Source: Siphonodentalium dalli (Eukaryota; Mollusca; Scaphopoda; Gadilida; Siphonodentaliidae). Taken from it: a stretch of DNA of 64,000 nucleotides. Positions 21,366 to 32,639 of this stretch are shown here, piece after piece (within the stretch, counting starts at the first letter, position 1; each line of letters starts with the position of its first letter). Made by a program: the position numbers and the translations under genes. The DNA lies in the NCBI GenBank assembly GCA_032622095.1, contig CP136061.1, forward strand, positions 21,330,991-21,394,990, written 5' to 3'. The notes under the pieces were generated by a model. It made no database searches. It saw nothing but the letters and a program-made list of their open reading frames with translations, and was not told where the DNA came from.

Positions 21366-23010
21366 TATTTCAGCTGCTGGGCCATATCAGAGCGTTAATA
21401 GGGTGTTTATATATCAGAGTGTTATCAGGGTGTTTATATATCAGGGGATTATCAGGGAATTTATATATCAGGGGATTATCAGGGTGTTTATATATCAGGG
21501 GATTATCAGGGCATTTATATATCAGGGGATTATCAGGGAATTTATATATCAGGGGATTATCAGGGCATTTATATATCAGGGCATTATCTGTGGATTTATA
21601 TATCGGGGCATTATCAGGTGTTATCAGGGCATTAAATATCAGGGCATTATTACTGCATTACCAGGGCATTATCTGTGTTATCAGTGCGTTATCAGAACAT
21701 TGTCAGTGCGTTATCAGCGCGTTATCAAGACATTGTCCGTGCATTATCAGGGCGTTATCAAGACATTGTCAGTGCATTACCAGGGTGTTATCAGTGCATT
21801 ATCAAGACATTGTCAGTGCGTTATCAGCGCGTTATCAAGACATTGTCAGTGCATTACCAGGGCGTTATCAGTGCATTATCAAGACATTGTCAGTGCGTTA
21901 TCAGCGCGTTATCAAGACATTGTCAGTGCATTACCAGGGCGTTATCAGTGCGTTATCAAGACATTGTCAGGGTGTTATAAGTGCATTATCAGGGCAGTAA
22001 ACATCAGGACATTATCAGAGCATTATCAGTGCGTTATCAGGGTGTCATCAGGACATTATCAGAGCATTATCAGTGCGTTATCAGGGTGTTATCAGGACAT
22101 TATCAGAGCATTATCAGTGCGTTATCAGAGCATTATCAGAGCATTATCAGGGCATTATCAGAGCGTTATCAGTGCATTATCAGAGCATTATCAGGACATT
22201 ATCAGAGCATTATCAGGGCATTATCAGAGCGTTATCAGGGTGTCATCAGGACATTATCAGAGCATTATCAGTGCGTTATCAGGGTGTTATCAGGACATTA
22301 TCAGAGCATTATCAGTGCGTTATCAGGGTGTTATCAGGACATTATCAGAGCATTATCAGTGCGTTATCAGAGCATTATCAGAGCATTATCAGGGCATTAT
22401 CAGAGCGTTATCAGTGCATTATCAGAGCATTATCAGGACATTATCAGAGCATTATCAGGGCATTATCAGAGCGTTATCAGGGTGTCATCAGGACATTATC
22501 AGAGCATTATCAGTGCGTTATCAGGGTGTCATCAGGACATTATCAGAGCATTATCAGTGCGTTATCAGGGTGTTATCAGGACATTATCAGAGCATTATCA
22601 GTGCGTTATCAGAGCATTATCAGAGCATTATCAGGGCATTATCAGAGCGTTATCAGTGCATTATCAGAGCATTATCAGGACATTATCAGAGCATTATCAG
22701 GGCATTATCAGAGCGTTATCAGTGCATTATCAGAGCATTATCAGGACATTATCAGAGCATTATCAGGGTGTTATCAGGACATTATCAGGACATTATCAGA
22801 GCATTATCAGGACATTATCAGAGCATTATCAGGACATTATCAGAGCATTGTCAGGGTGTTATAAGAGCATTATCAGTGCGTTATCAGGGTGTTATCAGGA
22901 CATTATCAGAGCATTATCAGGACATTATCAGAGCATTATCAGGGTGTTATCAGGACATTATCAGGACATTATCAGTGCATTATCAGAGCGTTATCAGTGC
23001 ATTACCAGTT
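21366..23010 (+). repeat. 11-bp minisatellite (AGCATTATCAG), ~1.6 kb
   Basis: Units of the form (A/G/T)GC(A/G)TTATCAG repeat in register for over 1.6 kb. The first ~250 bp uses a 33-bp composite containing TTTATATATCAGGGGATT, and a middle part uses CATTGTCAGTGC variants. Because 11 is not a multiple of 3, three units form a 33-bp, 11-codon cycle. No stop occurs in any forward frame of the consensus, so long overlapping frames (up to 558 codons) appear. They lack codon bias and are not called genes. Confidence 0.95.
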
Positions 23011-23034
23011 TATTTGTAGAGGAAAAACCACTGA

Positions 23035-23108
23035 GTAACCCTTCCATGACTGGAGCTGAAATTTAATGCTGCACCAGCGCAGCGCAGCTCCTGTCATGAA
23101 AGTGTTAA
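23035..23108. mobile_element. Short family C MITE at the edge of the minisatellite
   Basis: GTAACCCTTCCATGACTGGAGC...GCTCCTGTCATGAAAGTGTTAA, 74 bp, with only the outer arms and the AATGCTGCACCAGCGC centre. Confidence 0.65.
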
Positions 23109-23147
23109 TTTATCTTGTAAATCTGGAAATTATTTCAATGCACATAG

Positions 23148-23204
23148 ACGTTATCAGTGCGTTATCAGGGCGTTATCTGGACGTTATCAGGGCGTTATCA
23201 GTGC
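23148..23204 (+). repeat. Second small block of the 11-bp minisatellite
   Basis: Five units of GCGTTATCAGT/GACGTTATCAG type, about 140 bp beyond the main array. Confidence 0.85.
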
Positions 23205-23311
23205 TTTGGTGTGGTTGTACGGACTACATCCATATAATGCTTTGTAATATCATTATTAATGCAATGAATCAAATCAAATGTCATATTTTCCATACAATCG
23301 CTTTATAATTG

Positions 23312-23716
23312 AACCTTGAAATAGTGTGTCTGTCATTAGCAAAATAAGATCCGCAGATGGTGAATTTAGTGATGCTATCCCACACATAGGGCTAGTATCA
23401 CCAAATTCACCCTCTGGAAATCTCATTCTGCTTAGGCCTCAACTGCTATGGGAGATCTAGGATTAAATTGAAGTTCCCAAGTATGCATTTTATCTTCTGC
23501 AAATTAGGAGATATAGAAACTGAACAGAAGGGAAAAAGTAACTAAAACAATGTTAATTTGAGATTATATATACTTCCCAGAAGATGAGGCCAAAGCAGAA
23601 TGAGGTCCCCAGAGGGTGAATTTAGTGATGCTCGGCCACAATGTGGTGTAGCATCAGTAAATTCACCCCATGGGGACCTCATTCTTTAATGTTACACACA
23701 CTATTTGAAGGCTTGG
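23312..23716. mobile_element. Family E element, copy 4
   Basis: CCTTGAAATAGTGTGTCTGT at the left and CACACACTATTTGAAGG at the right. Hairpins at both ends (about 23340-23430 and 23595-23684). Confidence 0.8.
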
Positions 23717-24265
23717 TGACCCAGCTGAGCCCTCGATTGTAATGAAAACATTATTGCCACTAATTTGTCTGGCGTGATGAAAGGGGACAATCAAAGCCGC
23801 TCATATCCATGTTTCCCTCATAATAACACATTTGGCCTTTTTATAGACATTCGCCTTTTATTATGGTAGGTCAGATCATATTGGCCATAATGTAGTGCAT
23901 TTATCCCCCGCAAGTCTGGCTGGAGATATAGCAGGGACGAGCCTAGAGGGCAACATGGGAGACATCATCTCCCAAAAATGTGTCACTTCTCCCCAATTTT
24001 ATCTTAGGGAGAAGTGACTTCTCTCTTATATACCAGTATACATATTTCAAAACAGCATATTTGAAGTGTATTATTACTGATTATAAAGGTGTACTTCAGT
24101 GTACTTACTCATCATAATGGTAGTATAAATGAGCTCTTGTATTGCATAATACTTATTGGATAAGTAAAGAAAGGTGAGGATGGAGAATAAATTGAACTAC
24201 AGCCATTATGACTTCTCCCTGATAGCAGTCCATTTCCTCCTAATAATCTAATAGGGAGAAGTGAC

Positions 24266-24590
24266 TTCTCACATTTTCATGAATGGAGCTTCCTGAATTT
24301 TTGGGAAAGCCCTGTGCCAATGCATTCTCTTATATATGCGAGTCGACCATAGGTCGCCTCGCATATATAAGAGAATGCATTGGCCTAACAAATTTTATAT
24401 TATTTTTTTGTAATTTAAAAAATGATAAGAAATTGTTAAAGAATGTAAGAAGTAATGATAAAAAATAAAATAAATTGTTAAAGAATGTAAGAAATAATTA
24501 TAAAGAATGTAAACAAAAATTATAAAGAATGAAAGAAAAAAATTATAAAAAATTATAAAATTGTTAAAGTATGTAAAATGGGCTATTGTT
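24266..24590 (+). mobile_element. Family C fragment with hairpin, 3' end missing
   Basis: TTTTCATGAATGGAGCTTCCTG then a full hairpin at 24315-24385 and an A-rich tail of repeated AAGAATGTAAGAAA words. No closing inverted end. Confidence 0.6.
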
Positions 24591-24599
24591 TTGCATAAT

Positions 24600-25249
24600 A
24601 CTTATTGGATTACAGAAATTTGAATTCTCCAGGCTGGTCCCTGAGATGTAGAAATTGTTTCTGTCCATTCATGTTTCTATCCATCTGTCTATCCATCTGT
24701 GTCCGTCCATCTGTCCCTAACAACTTCAGAGCTCTCTGTCTCAGTCATCACGGTTTGGATTTTACTGATCTTTGATACGTTAATGAACTTCCATGGGGGA
24801 AGGATAAACACATGGAACGGGTTCATTCACTTCTTGCCAGTTATAGTCATATATAATAGTGAGAAATGGAATCATGCTAAACTCCACATACCTTTATCTC
24901 ATGTTGAGTGATCTTTAGTATGCTCATGAGGCAGCATGAAAGAACGGTATCGACATGCAACAGGTTTTCACCATTTAAAATTGGTGGGGGGGGGGATATT
25001 TTTACCATTTAAAATGGGGGCGGAGGGTTCAGTTAGAGGTGGGGTGTGGGTTTGTTTTGGTACATGGAGATTTAATATAAAAGGTACGCTGTGTTGTGAA
25101 CATAATTAGAGAGAAATCGTGGTCAATGAATTTGATTTAAGTTTCAATTTGATGTTGATATTGGCATGATGATTCTTTGTCAATTTTATTGGAGGCAAAA
25201 TCCCTAATTTTCAGGACACCAGTATAAATTATGAATTTTTATATTTCAG
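24600..25249. other. Unique sequence before the first PMCA exon
   Basis: Contains CCATCTGT-rich simple sequence (24670-24720) and G-rich runs near 24985 and 25015. A pyrimidine-rich tract with ATATTTCAG gives the splice acceptor. Confidence 0.4.
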
Positions 25250-25492
25250 GTGAGGAGGTTGGGGACGATTCAGAGCAAGAGGCAGGATACATCGAGGGTG
25301 TAGCGATATTAGTAGCTGTTATAGTTGTAGTGTTAGTGACTGCTTTAAATGATTGGAAGAAAGAAAGGCAGTTTAGAGGTCTACAGAATAAAATTGAGCA
25401 TGAACACAAGTTTTCTGTTATTCGCGGTGGAGAAACCGATAATATTCCTGTTGGAGATATAGTTGTAGGAGATATTTGTCAAGTAAAATATG
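25250..25492 (+). CDS. ATP2B: PMCA-type Ca2+ ATPase, internal exon a (TM2 and start of actuator domain)
   Basis: Internal exon of a plasma-membrane calcium pump, which uses ATP to export Ca2+ from the cytosol. The 243-nt exon encodes about 81 residues. An acidic stretch ([12 protein letters not shown]) is followed by the hydrophobic helix beginning [11 protein letters not shown] and ending VTAL, which matches the second transmembrane helix of PMCAs. Then come [17 protein letters not shown] and [11 protein letters not shown], the conserved entry into the actuator domain. The acceptor is TATTTCAG before G25250 and the donor is GTGAGT at 25493. Both boundaries split a Gly codon in phase 1. The open frame before 25250 is intronic, so the in-frame ATG at 25231 is not a start. 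The preceding exon (N-terminus and TM1) is not in the window. Family assignment rests on recognised PMCA motifs, which differ from SERCA and secretory-pathway pumps. Strong family call; the paralogue is unresolved. Confidence 0.93.
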
Positions 25493-25617
25493 GTGAGTAT
25501 CCTTCTAAATTTATTTGTTATATCTTAGGCCTGATAAAAAATAGTGATGTTTCTGGTAACCGCCTGCCCATAATCCAGACCTCTGCCCCTATTAATTTTA
25601 TTAATAATTAACCCTTT

Positions 25618-25964
25618 ACCCAACAAACCGGCCAAAAACGGCCAAATAAAGCTGCAACAGCCTAAATTATCTTGGGTTTGTCTCAATAAAACCATACAAA
25701 TATGGATATCATTGGAACCGGCTCATTGACCACATTGTGATGGTTACAGTTATGCCCTGTGCCAATGCATTCTCTTATATATGCGAGTCGACCATAGGTC
25801 GCCTCGCATATATAAGAGAATACATTGGCCTAAAAAACATTCTTGAACAATTTTTAATGTGTTAAGCCAATGCATTCTCTTATATATGCGAGGCGACCTA
25901 TGGTCGACTCGCATATATAAGAGAATGCATTGGCACAGGGCCGTTCTGTTGGGTAAAGGGTTAA
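25618..25964 (+). mobile_element. Family A TTAA MITE in PMCA intron
   Basis: TTAACCCTTTACCCAACAAA...GTTGGGTAAAGGGTTAA with twin hairpins at 25759-25829 and 25865-25936. It begins 126 bp after the exon a donor. A shorter spacer between the hairpins distinguishes this copy. Confidence 0.88.
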
Positions 25965-26338
25965 TAAATAAATGAAGAAAAAAAATTAAAAATCTTAATG
26001 CAAAAGGGTAGTCAGTTGTAGTTGTAACAAGTCTTATTTTCGTTACCAAATTCTTTTGCTTGCATTTATCACTCTTTCTTCATTATTGACCTAAAATTTA
26101 TTCGCTGAAAATGAGAGTTGCAACATTTGACCTGTGACCTTGTTCACAATTGAAATTCATGGAGTTGTGAATTCATGTTCATTTGTTTCTTTTTGGCATG
26201 GTAGGTTTACGGACGGCATCTACAGATGGAGATAGCTCAATAATTTGAACAAATATCAAGTGATTTTGTTCATATTCGGTATATAAGTCTTGCTCAATAA
26301 TATCATGATTGAGTTCGAAAACTGGCCAGACGCGCATA

Positions 26339-27720
26339 TTTTGTGCCTAGTTAGCTCAACTTTACTTTGTAAAGTTTGAGCTATTGCCATGGCTTTGTCG
26401 TCCGTCGTCCGTGTGTGCGTGTGTACGTAAGGCGTCAACAATGCAGTCTACAGGTCGTACCTTTGGTCGGATCATTATGAAATTTGTCATAGCTGTTGAC
26501 ATCAACATTTAGACCAGAATGATTAATTTTGGGGTCATTCGGTAAAAAAACATGGCCGCCAGTGGCCATCTTGCATTTCAAAATTCAATCCATTAGCACG
26601 GGCTACAGGGCGTACTGTTTGTCTGATCGTCATGAAATTTGTCATGGATGTTAATATTGACATGTAGATGGGAACAAGTAATTTTGGAGTCATTTGGCCC
26701 AAAAACATGGCCGCCAGCAGCCATCTTGGATTTTACTCTTTGTATGACTAAATTCTTTAGCACGGGCTACAGGTCGTACTTTTAGTCTGATCATCATAAA
26801 ATTTGTCAAGAATGTTAATAATGACATGTAGATGGGAAACGAGTCATTTTGGGGTCATTCGGCCAAAAAACATGGCCGCCAGCAGGCATCTTTGATTTCA
26901 CTCTTTGTATGACTAAATCCTTTAGCACGGGCTACAGGTCGTACCTTTAGTCCGATCATCATAAAATTTGTCATGGCTGTTGAAATTGAAATGTAGATGG
27001 GAACAAGTCATTTTGGGGTCATTCGGACAAAAAACATGGGCGCCAGCGACCATCTTGGATTTCAAAATTCAATCCATTAGCACGGGCCACAGGTCGTACT
27101 GTTTGTCTGATCATCATGAAATTTGTCATGGATGTTAATATTGACATGTAGATGGGAACGAGTAATTTTGGGGTCATTCGGCCAAAAAACATGGCGGCCA
27201 GCAGCCATCTTGGATTTTACTCTTTGTATGACTAAATCCTTTAGCACGGGCTACAGGTCGTGCTTTTAGTCTGATCATCATAAAATTTGTCATGGATGTT
27301 AATATTGACATGTAGATGGGAACGAGTAATTTTGGGGTCATTTGGCCCAAAAACATGGCCGCCAGCAGCCATCTTGGATTTTACTCTTTGTATGACTAAA
27401 TCCTTTAGCACGGGCTACAGGTCGTACCTTTAGTCTGATCATCATAAAATTTGTCATGAATGTTAATAATGACATGTAGATGGGAACGAGTCATTTTGGG
27501 GTCATTCGGCCAAAAAACATGGCCGCCAGCAGCCATCTTGGATTTTACTCTTTGTATGACTAAATTCTTTAGCATGGGCTACAGGTCGTACCTTTAGTCT
27601 GATCGTCATAAACATTTTCATGGATGTTAACGATGACATGTAGATGGGAACGACTCATTTTGGGGTCATTCGGCCGAAAACATGGCCGCCAGCAGCCATC
27701 TTGGATTTTACTTTTCTCTT
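26339..27720 (+). repeat. GTCCGTCGTCCG-type repeat with ~164-bp tandem units
   Basis: Opens with TAGCTCAACTTTACTTTGTA and a GTCGTCCGTCGTCCG stretch. About eight units follow, each with CATGGCCGCCAGCAGCCATC (26551, 26706, 26871, 27035, 27190, 27354, 27518, 27681; periods 155-165 bp). Unit phrases include CTACAGGTCGTACCTTTAG and GACATGTAGATGGGAAC. Similar blocks are common in bivalve genomes. No stable reading frame. Confidence 0.82.
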
Positions 27721-28469
27721 CATGTATAGTATTAGACATTCAACTTTCCACATTCCTAATCGCTCCATTGACTGTAATACATTAAATTATTCCCTTTCCA
27801 AGTTGAGCTACAGTGTCATTGACACTTTCATTACCATACTTAATTAGTTTATTTTTGTGAAGTTTTATGGCAATAACTTTGCCAAGGTCGGTTTGCTGAG
27901 AAATATTTGGTATATGAGACTTCCTCAACAGTGTATCATAACCAGTTACAATTAATACATTTTCAATCCACTCCCATGTTTGGCATAGCTATTGCAACTC
28001 GACCCCTTACCACTCATGTGATTCTTGTCTTAAATTTCTTATGAAATCAGTGCCCTGAATACCTATCTGTACTCTCTTGAGAAAATTTACATGTGAAAAT
28101 AAGGATGTGTCTTTAGTGAGCTCCCGTGACCTTTAGCCATCTGATAATTGATTATGAATTCTTTGCCCTATAGATTAGCACTATTGGGCACCTGGGGAAA
28201 TGCAAATGTGTCACTGCAGAACAGTTATTAGACCATAATTCAATGTAGACTGCTACTTCGCAAATTACTCAGTTTAGACGTAGTCCCGAACATTGGAGTG
28301 GATCAATGTGAATTTCCTTAACTGGACAAATAACTATCGAAATTGAATTAGTACTGCCAAGACATGATCGGCTTCTATTGGCCGAATCAGCGGAACCTTG
28401 TAATGCAATTGTTGTAATTGAATCAGTGTTGTAATAAATCCCAGTAATTACAAATATTAGTCACAGCAG

Positions 28470-28520
28470 CCTCTAAATATGGCACTTGGACATTTGTAGA
28501 ATTAGGTCCCCAGAGGTCCC
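28470..28520. repeat. Family E remnant
   Basis: CCTCTAAATATGGCACTTGG...GAATTAGGTCCCCAGAGG only; the rest of the element is absent. Confidence 0.5.
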
Positions 28521-28570
28521 GGTCTAAATACATGTTAATATCCTTCTCAAATTAGCCATATGCATCATCA

Positions 28571-29009
28571 TTAACCCTTTCAGTGCCAGGGGCCGATTTC
28601 ATCGGCCCTAATTTACGGTCTGTAAAATCGACCCTAAAAAAAATTAAAAATTAAATTTTGTTTTTTTTTTTTTTTAAAGATATTTCTTCTTTTTTTTCTG
28701 TTGAAATTTTTTTTGGGTATGCTTAAGCATGCTATAGCGAATTTAAAAACAAACTGGATAACACCTTAGGGGCATGTTATAACTCAAAACTATCACCAAG
28801 TATTCATAGTAATAATTTTGATGCCCATGAAAAATGTGAGATTCCCTGGCACTAAACCTACAAAATAAGTCTGTTAAAAAATATAAGAAAAAAGGTAAAA
28901 AATTGTAAAAAATAAGAACAAATGATGTAAAATTGTTAGGCCAATGCATTCTCTTATATAAGGGTATATGGGTTGATACAAAAATCGGACCTGGCACTCA
29001 AAGGGTTAA
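28571..29009 (+). mobile_element. Family B MITE, long form
   Basis: TTAACCCTTTCAGTGCCAGG...GGCACTCAAAGGGTTAA. Compared with the copy at 2501 it has an extra ~190-bp internal block containing GCTTAAGCATGCTATAGCG, also present at 62951-63409. The hairpin is reduced to its left half at 28940. Confidence 0.83.
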
Positions 29010-29010
29010 A

Positions 29011-29373
29011 GGCACATATAGCCTTCATGGTCGGTATGCTGTTAAAATAGTCACACTCATTAAAACTGATATAAACATAGAGAATATGGAGATATTTTGT
29101 TCTTATACCAATCATAGATATAGCTTAAATAGTATGTTATTGTCATATGTTCATATGCTTTGTTATGGAAACAAAAGCAAGGTACTGTAACATTTTTTGG
29201 CTTTTGTTTACATAACAAAGTGTACTAACTTGACAACAGCATACTATTTATGTGATATTTATGATTGCTATAAGAACACAGTCTTCTATATTTTAATATT
29301 CTTTCTGTTTATGGTGGTTTTAACGAATGTGACTATTTTACTAGCAATATCCACTGCAAAGGTCATCTGTGCC
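29011..29373. mobile_element. Fold-back element, 363 bp
   Basis: GGCACATATAGCC...AAAATAGTCACACTC at the left pairs with GAATGTGACTATTTTACT...CATCTGTGCC at the right. The centre pairs CTTTGTTATGGAAACAAAAGC with GCTTTTGTTTACATAACAAAG. It abuts the TTAA of the preceding family B element. Confidence 0.68.
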
Positions 29374-29388
29374 TTAAAGTTAAAACAA

Positions 29389-29535
29389 TCCATGTCAGTT
29401 ACAGCCCTCTTAATTCAGATTGTTTGGCTTCGACAATCCGCTACGGCAACAGTATGCCATGGCCCAGTTTGCTTCAGAAAATTGCTTCGGCAATGCTGAT
29501 TGCCGTAGCCAATTATGAAGGCTGCGGTTATTAAA
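29389..29535. repeat. Dispersed repeat related to 21133-21256
   Basis: CAGTTACAGCCCTCTTAATT...GCCAATTATGAAGGCTG. Contains GGCTTCGACAATCCGCTACG and an internal inverted GATTGCCGTAGCC. Confidence 0.5.
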
Positions 29536-29554
29536 GTAATAACACATTTACGAC

Positions 29555-30270
29555 CAAGCCTGGATGTAATGTGTCTGACATTTGCAGAATGAGGTCCCCA
29601 GAAGGTGAATTTAGTAAAGCTACCCTGCACAGTGGGCTAGCATCACCAAATTCATCCTCTGGGGGACCTCATACTGCATGGCCTTATCTGCTATGGGAGA
29701 CCCAGACTCAGATTTAAGTTCCCAGATGGTGAAGATAGTGATGTGCACCCATTGTGCACCTCGATTATTCATTGTGTCGTCTGAGTGATGTGCACCCATT
29801 GGGCACCTTGATTATTCATTGTGTCGTCTGAGTGATGTGCACCCATTGGGCACCTCGATTATTCATTGTGTCGTCTGAGTGATGTGCACCCATTGGGCAC
29901 CTCGATTATTCATTGTGTCGTCTGAGTGATGTGCACCCATTGGGCACCTCGATTATTCATTGTGTCGTCTGAGTGATGTGCACCCATTGGGCACCTCGAT
30001 TATTCATTGTGTCGTCTGCCAATTTCAGGATAAAGATAAACTATTTAAACTAAAAATTTAAAATAAACTTTCTAGGGAAGTATTTAAAGAAACTAAAAAA
30101 AACTTGTTTATTTGATTATAAAGTTACTTTCCAGAGAAGATTAAGCCTAAGCAGAATGAGGTCCCCAGAGGGTGAATTTAGTGAAGCTAGCCCGCTGTGC
30201 GGGGTTGTGTCAATAAATTCACCCTATGCGGACCTCATTCTGCAAATATCCGCCACCATATTTGAGGCCT
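29555..30270. mobile_element. Family E element, copy 5, with internal tandem expansion
   Basis: 5' hairpin at 29586-29677 and 3' hairpin at 30153-30243 bound a body that includes the 47-bp array at 29738-30018. Confidence 0.8.
29738..30018 (+). repeat. 47-bp tandem repeat, six units
   Basis: GTGATGTGCACCCATTGGGC...GTGTCGTCTGA repeats at 29738, 29785, 29832, 29879, 29926 and 29973. Nearly identical units; the first has GTGCACC for GGGCACC. Confidence 0.96.
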
Positions 30271-30452
30271 ATTGGACAAGAGGTGAACCTGCATGTTACT
30301 TCTCTGTGGACCATTGCACCGATAATCATTGCTGGATATCAGTGTTGGCCAATTGTGAAGAAATCATTCATGACCACAGTACTTTGAATATTAGTTCTAC
30401 TGATTATCATCAGGAATTTTCAACAAATATCTAGGGTACCAGATTTCAAAGC

Positions 30453-31139
30453 ATTCAGTGGACAGTACCCCCACAACACCTACATGGAGACTGTAACAAC
30501 TAACAAGATAATAGTACTATTAAAACTCTCTTTGTCCTTTTATCTTATGTTAAGGAATTAAACAATCAAAATACTGAAAAAATAAACACACCACATCGAC
30601 ATTTCCGATCCGACTGTGTTCATAGCGTCCTGACCATGACATTACAAGAGGAGTTGAGGAACGAAATTCGTCCATTCCGGATTTTTGAAATATGCCTGAG
30701 ATTCATATTTATGTTATGATTTTTATTGTGAAATTCATCCAATTTTTACCAAATTCCAATGCTATTATAAATGAATACAGTGCTAGTCTTACATTGACAT
30801 TGAATATCATTGCAAGAAAACAATTCTAGGACTATCAACATACAAATCCAATCGTACCACTTGTGGTGATTCCACGATGAACGTGACGAGCTCTCGGTCA
30901 TGATAGCTTCATTGACAGAATTAGGTTATTTCCAGGATGATTGTGATGAGTACTCGGTCATGATAGCTTCATTGACAGAATTAGGTCACCAAAAAAAAAA
31001 AAGAAGGTGTGGTGTGTTTATTTAGCAGTATTTTGATTGTTTAATTCCTTAACATAAGATAAAAGGACAAAGAGAGTTTTATTAGTACTATTATCTTGTT
31101 AGTCTCCATGTAGGTGTTGTGGGGTACTGTCCACTGAAT
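30453..31139. mobile_element. Fold-back element with ~150-bp inverted arms
   Basis: ATTCAGTGGACAGTACCCC...AATAAACACACCACA pairs with TGTGGTGTGTTTATTTAGC...GGTACTGTCCACTGAAT. The centre holds a ~59-bp direct duplication (CTCTCGGTCATGATAGCTTC at 30892 and 30951) and an A-run. No coding sequence. Confidence 0.82.
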
Positions 31140-31158
31140 TTATTCATCACACAAGAGT

Positions 31159-31557
31159 TTAACCCTTTACCCAACAGAAGGGCCCTGTGCCAATGCATTC
31201 TCTTATATATGCGAGTCGACCATAGGTCGCCTCGCATATATAAGAGAATGCATTGGCTTAACACATTAAAAATTATAAAATTGTTAAAGAATGTAAGAAA
31301 AAATGGTAAAAAGTGTTAAAACAAGATTTTTTTTAGGCCAATGCATTCTCTTATATATGCGAGGCGACCTATGGTCGACTCGCATATATAAGAGAATGCA
31401 TTGGCACAGGGCTAACTGTAACTATCACAATGTGGTCAAGGAGCCGGTTCCAATTATATCCATATTTGTATGGTTCTATTGAGACAGCCCGAAGATATTT
31501 TAGGCTGTTGAAGCTTTATTTGGCCGGTTTTGGCCGGTTTGTTGGGTAAAGGGTTAA
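31159..31557 (-). mobile_element. Family A TTAA MITE in PMCA intron
   Basis: TTAACCCTTTACCCAACAGA...GTTGGGTAAAGGGTTAA, minus orientation. Hairpins at 31189-31259 and 31337-31410; the long arm ends with GGCCGGTTTTGGCCGG. Confidence 0.88.
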
Positions 31558-32335
31558 ATAGCATCTTGTTACAGTCTCAGTGTTGTGAGGTACTGGTACT
31601 TGAATCCACACCTATTGACGTGAGGCCTATGTATTCAATGCAATCCCATCCATTGAATAAATATTATTGTATACCTCTAGTGGAATACAAGCCAGAACTA
31701 TTCTTGTTGATCAATTAAGGCAACAGCCATGGATTGAATTTATCTGACACAACAGTGTTGAATAAATACAGAAGACAACTTGCATCATAATCTTGAAACT
31801 TTTATCGAACTTGTTGTGGTCGGCTCATAGTTACGTTATCCTTGCACCATCTGTAACTCATTAGATAAAAGATTCTCGATTAAGATGCGCATTGTGTTTT
31901 GTCCACAGTGAATTTATTCTTCACAAAGCGAGTTTTAATAGTATCTTGTTACAATCTTCAGTAGTGAGGTTCTGTGCTGTGAATATAATATTCTTTATTT
32001 ATTAAACCTTTTTGTTGATTTGACTTAGGGTCCTGCGATTTATCAAATTAAATCGAATTTTGATTTGTGGTTCAGTCTCCGAATCATATTAGTACAGTTT
32101 TGATTTTGTGTCCATAAAGTTTTGATTCCGCAGTATATGAATTCCACATTCTCGTTGATTTATCATCCTCCCAAGCTTCAAATTTATTATGAAAATAAAA
32201 TACCATAATTAATATGATCAAAGAATTTCATCACAGATTGGAATCATCTGCCAATTTCCCCTATCAAAGTGCACATATAACCTTTAATTCGATGTGAAAC
32301 ACAGTCATATATTCGAAATCACTTGTGATGACCTA

Positions 32336-32561
32336 CCATAATGCTCTAAGTAATCGACTCCATAACCACAGCAGAATTATGGGTAACTTTTCAGGATTTA
32401 GTCGGAAATATGGCTTGTTGCCATTCATTGGAAAGCTCTCCCCGAGAGCTTTCCCCGAGAGCTTTCCAATGAATGGCAACAAGCCATATTTCCGACTAAA
32501 TCCTGAAAAGTTACTCATAATTCTGCTGTGGTTATGGAGTTGATTACTTAAGGCATTACTG
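32336..32561. mobile_element. Family P palindromic MITE, copy 6
   Basis: Left end degraded (CCATAATGCTCTAAG), right GGCATTACTG. The turn has a duplicated GAGAGCTTTCC, making this the longest copy (226 bp). Confidence 0.85.
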
Positions 32562-32639
32562 TATCATAAAGTCAATGCACTATACATGATCACACAATAT
32601 GAAGCTCTCTGTCAAATGAGTTCTTAAATCAAATTGCGC

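Noticed and set aside
21343-23019. 558-codon open frame as a repeat protein
   Set aside because: It is a translation of an 11-bp minisatellite that is open in all three forward frames; no frame is favoured and no splice or promoter context is seen.
25231-25249. Translation start at ATG 25231
   Set aside because: The codons before 25250 include the TATTTCAG acceptor; PMCA homology begins only after it and the family has ~100 N-terminal residues upstream.
29738-30018. CRISPR-like array
   Set aside because: Units are contiguous 47-bp tandem copies without variable spacers, inside a transposon of a eukaryotic genome.
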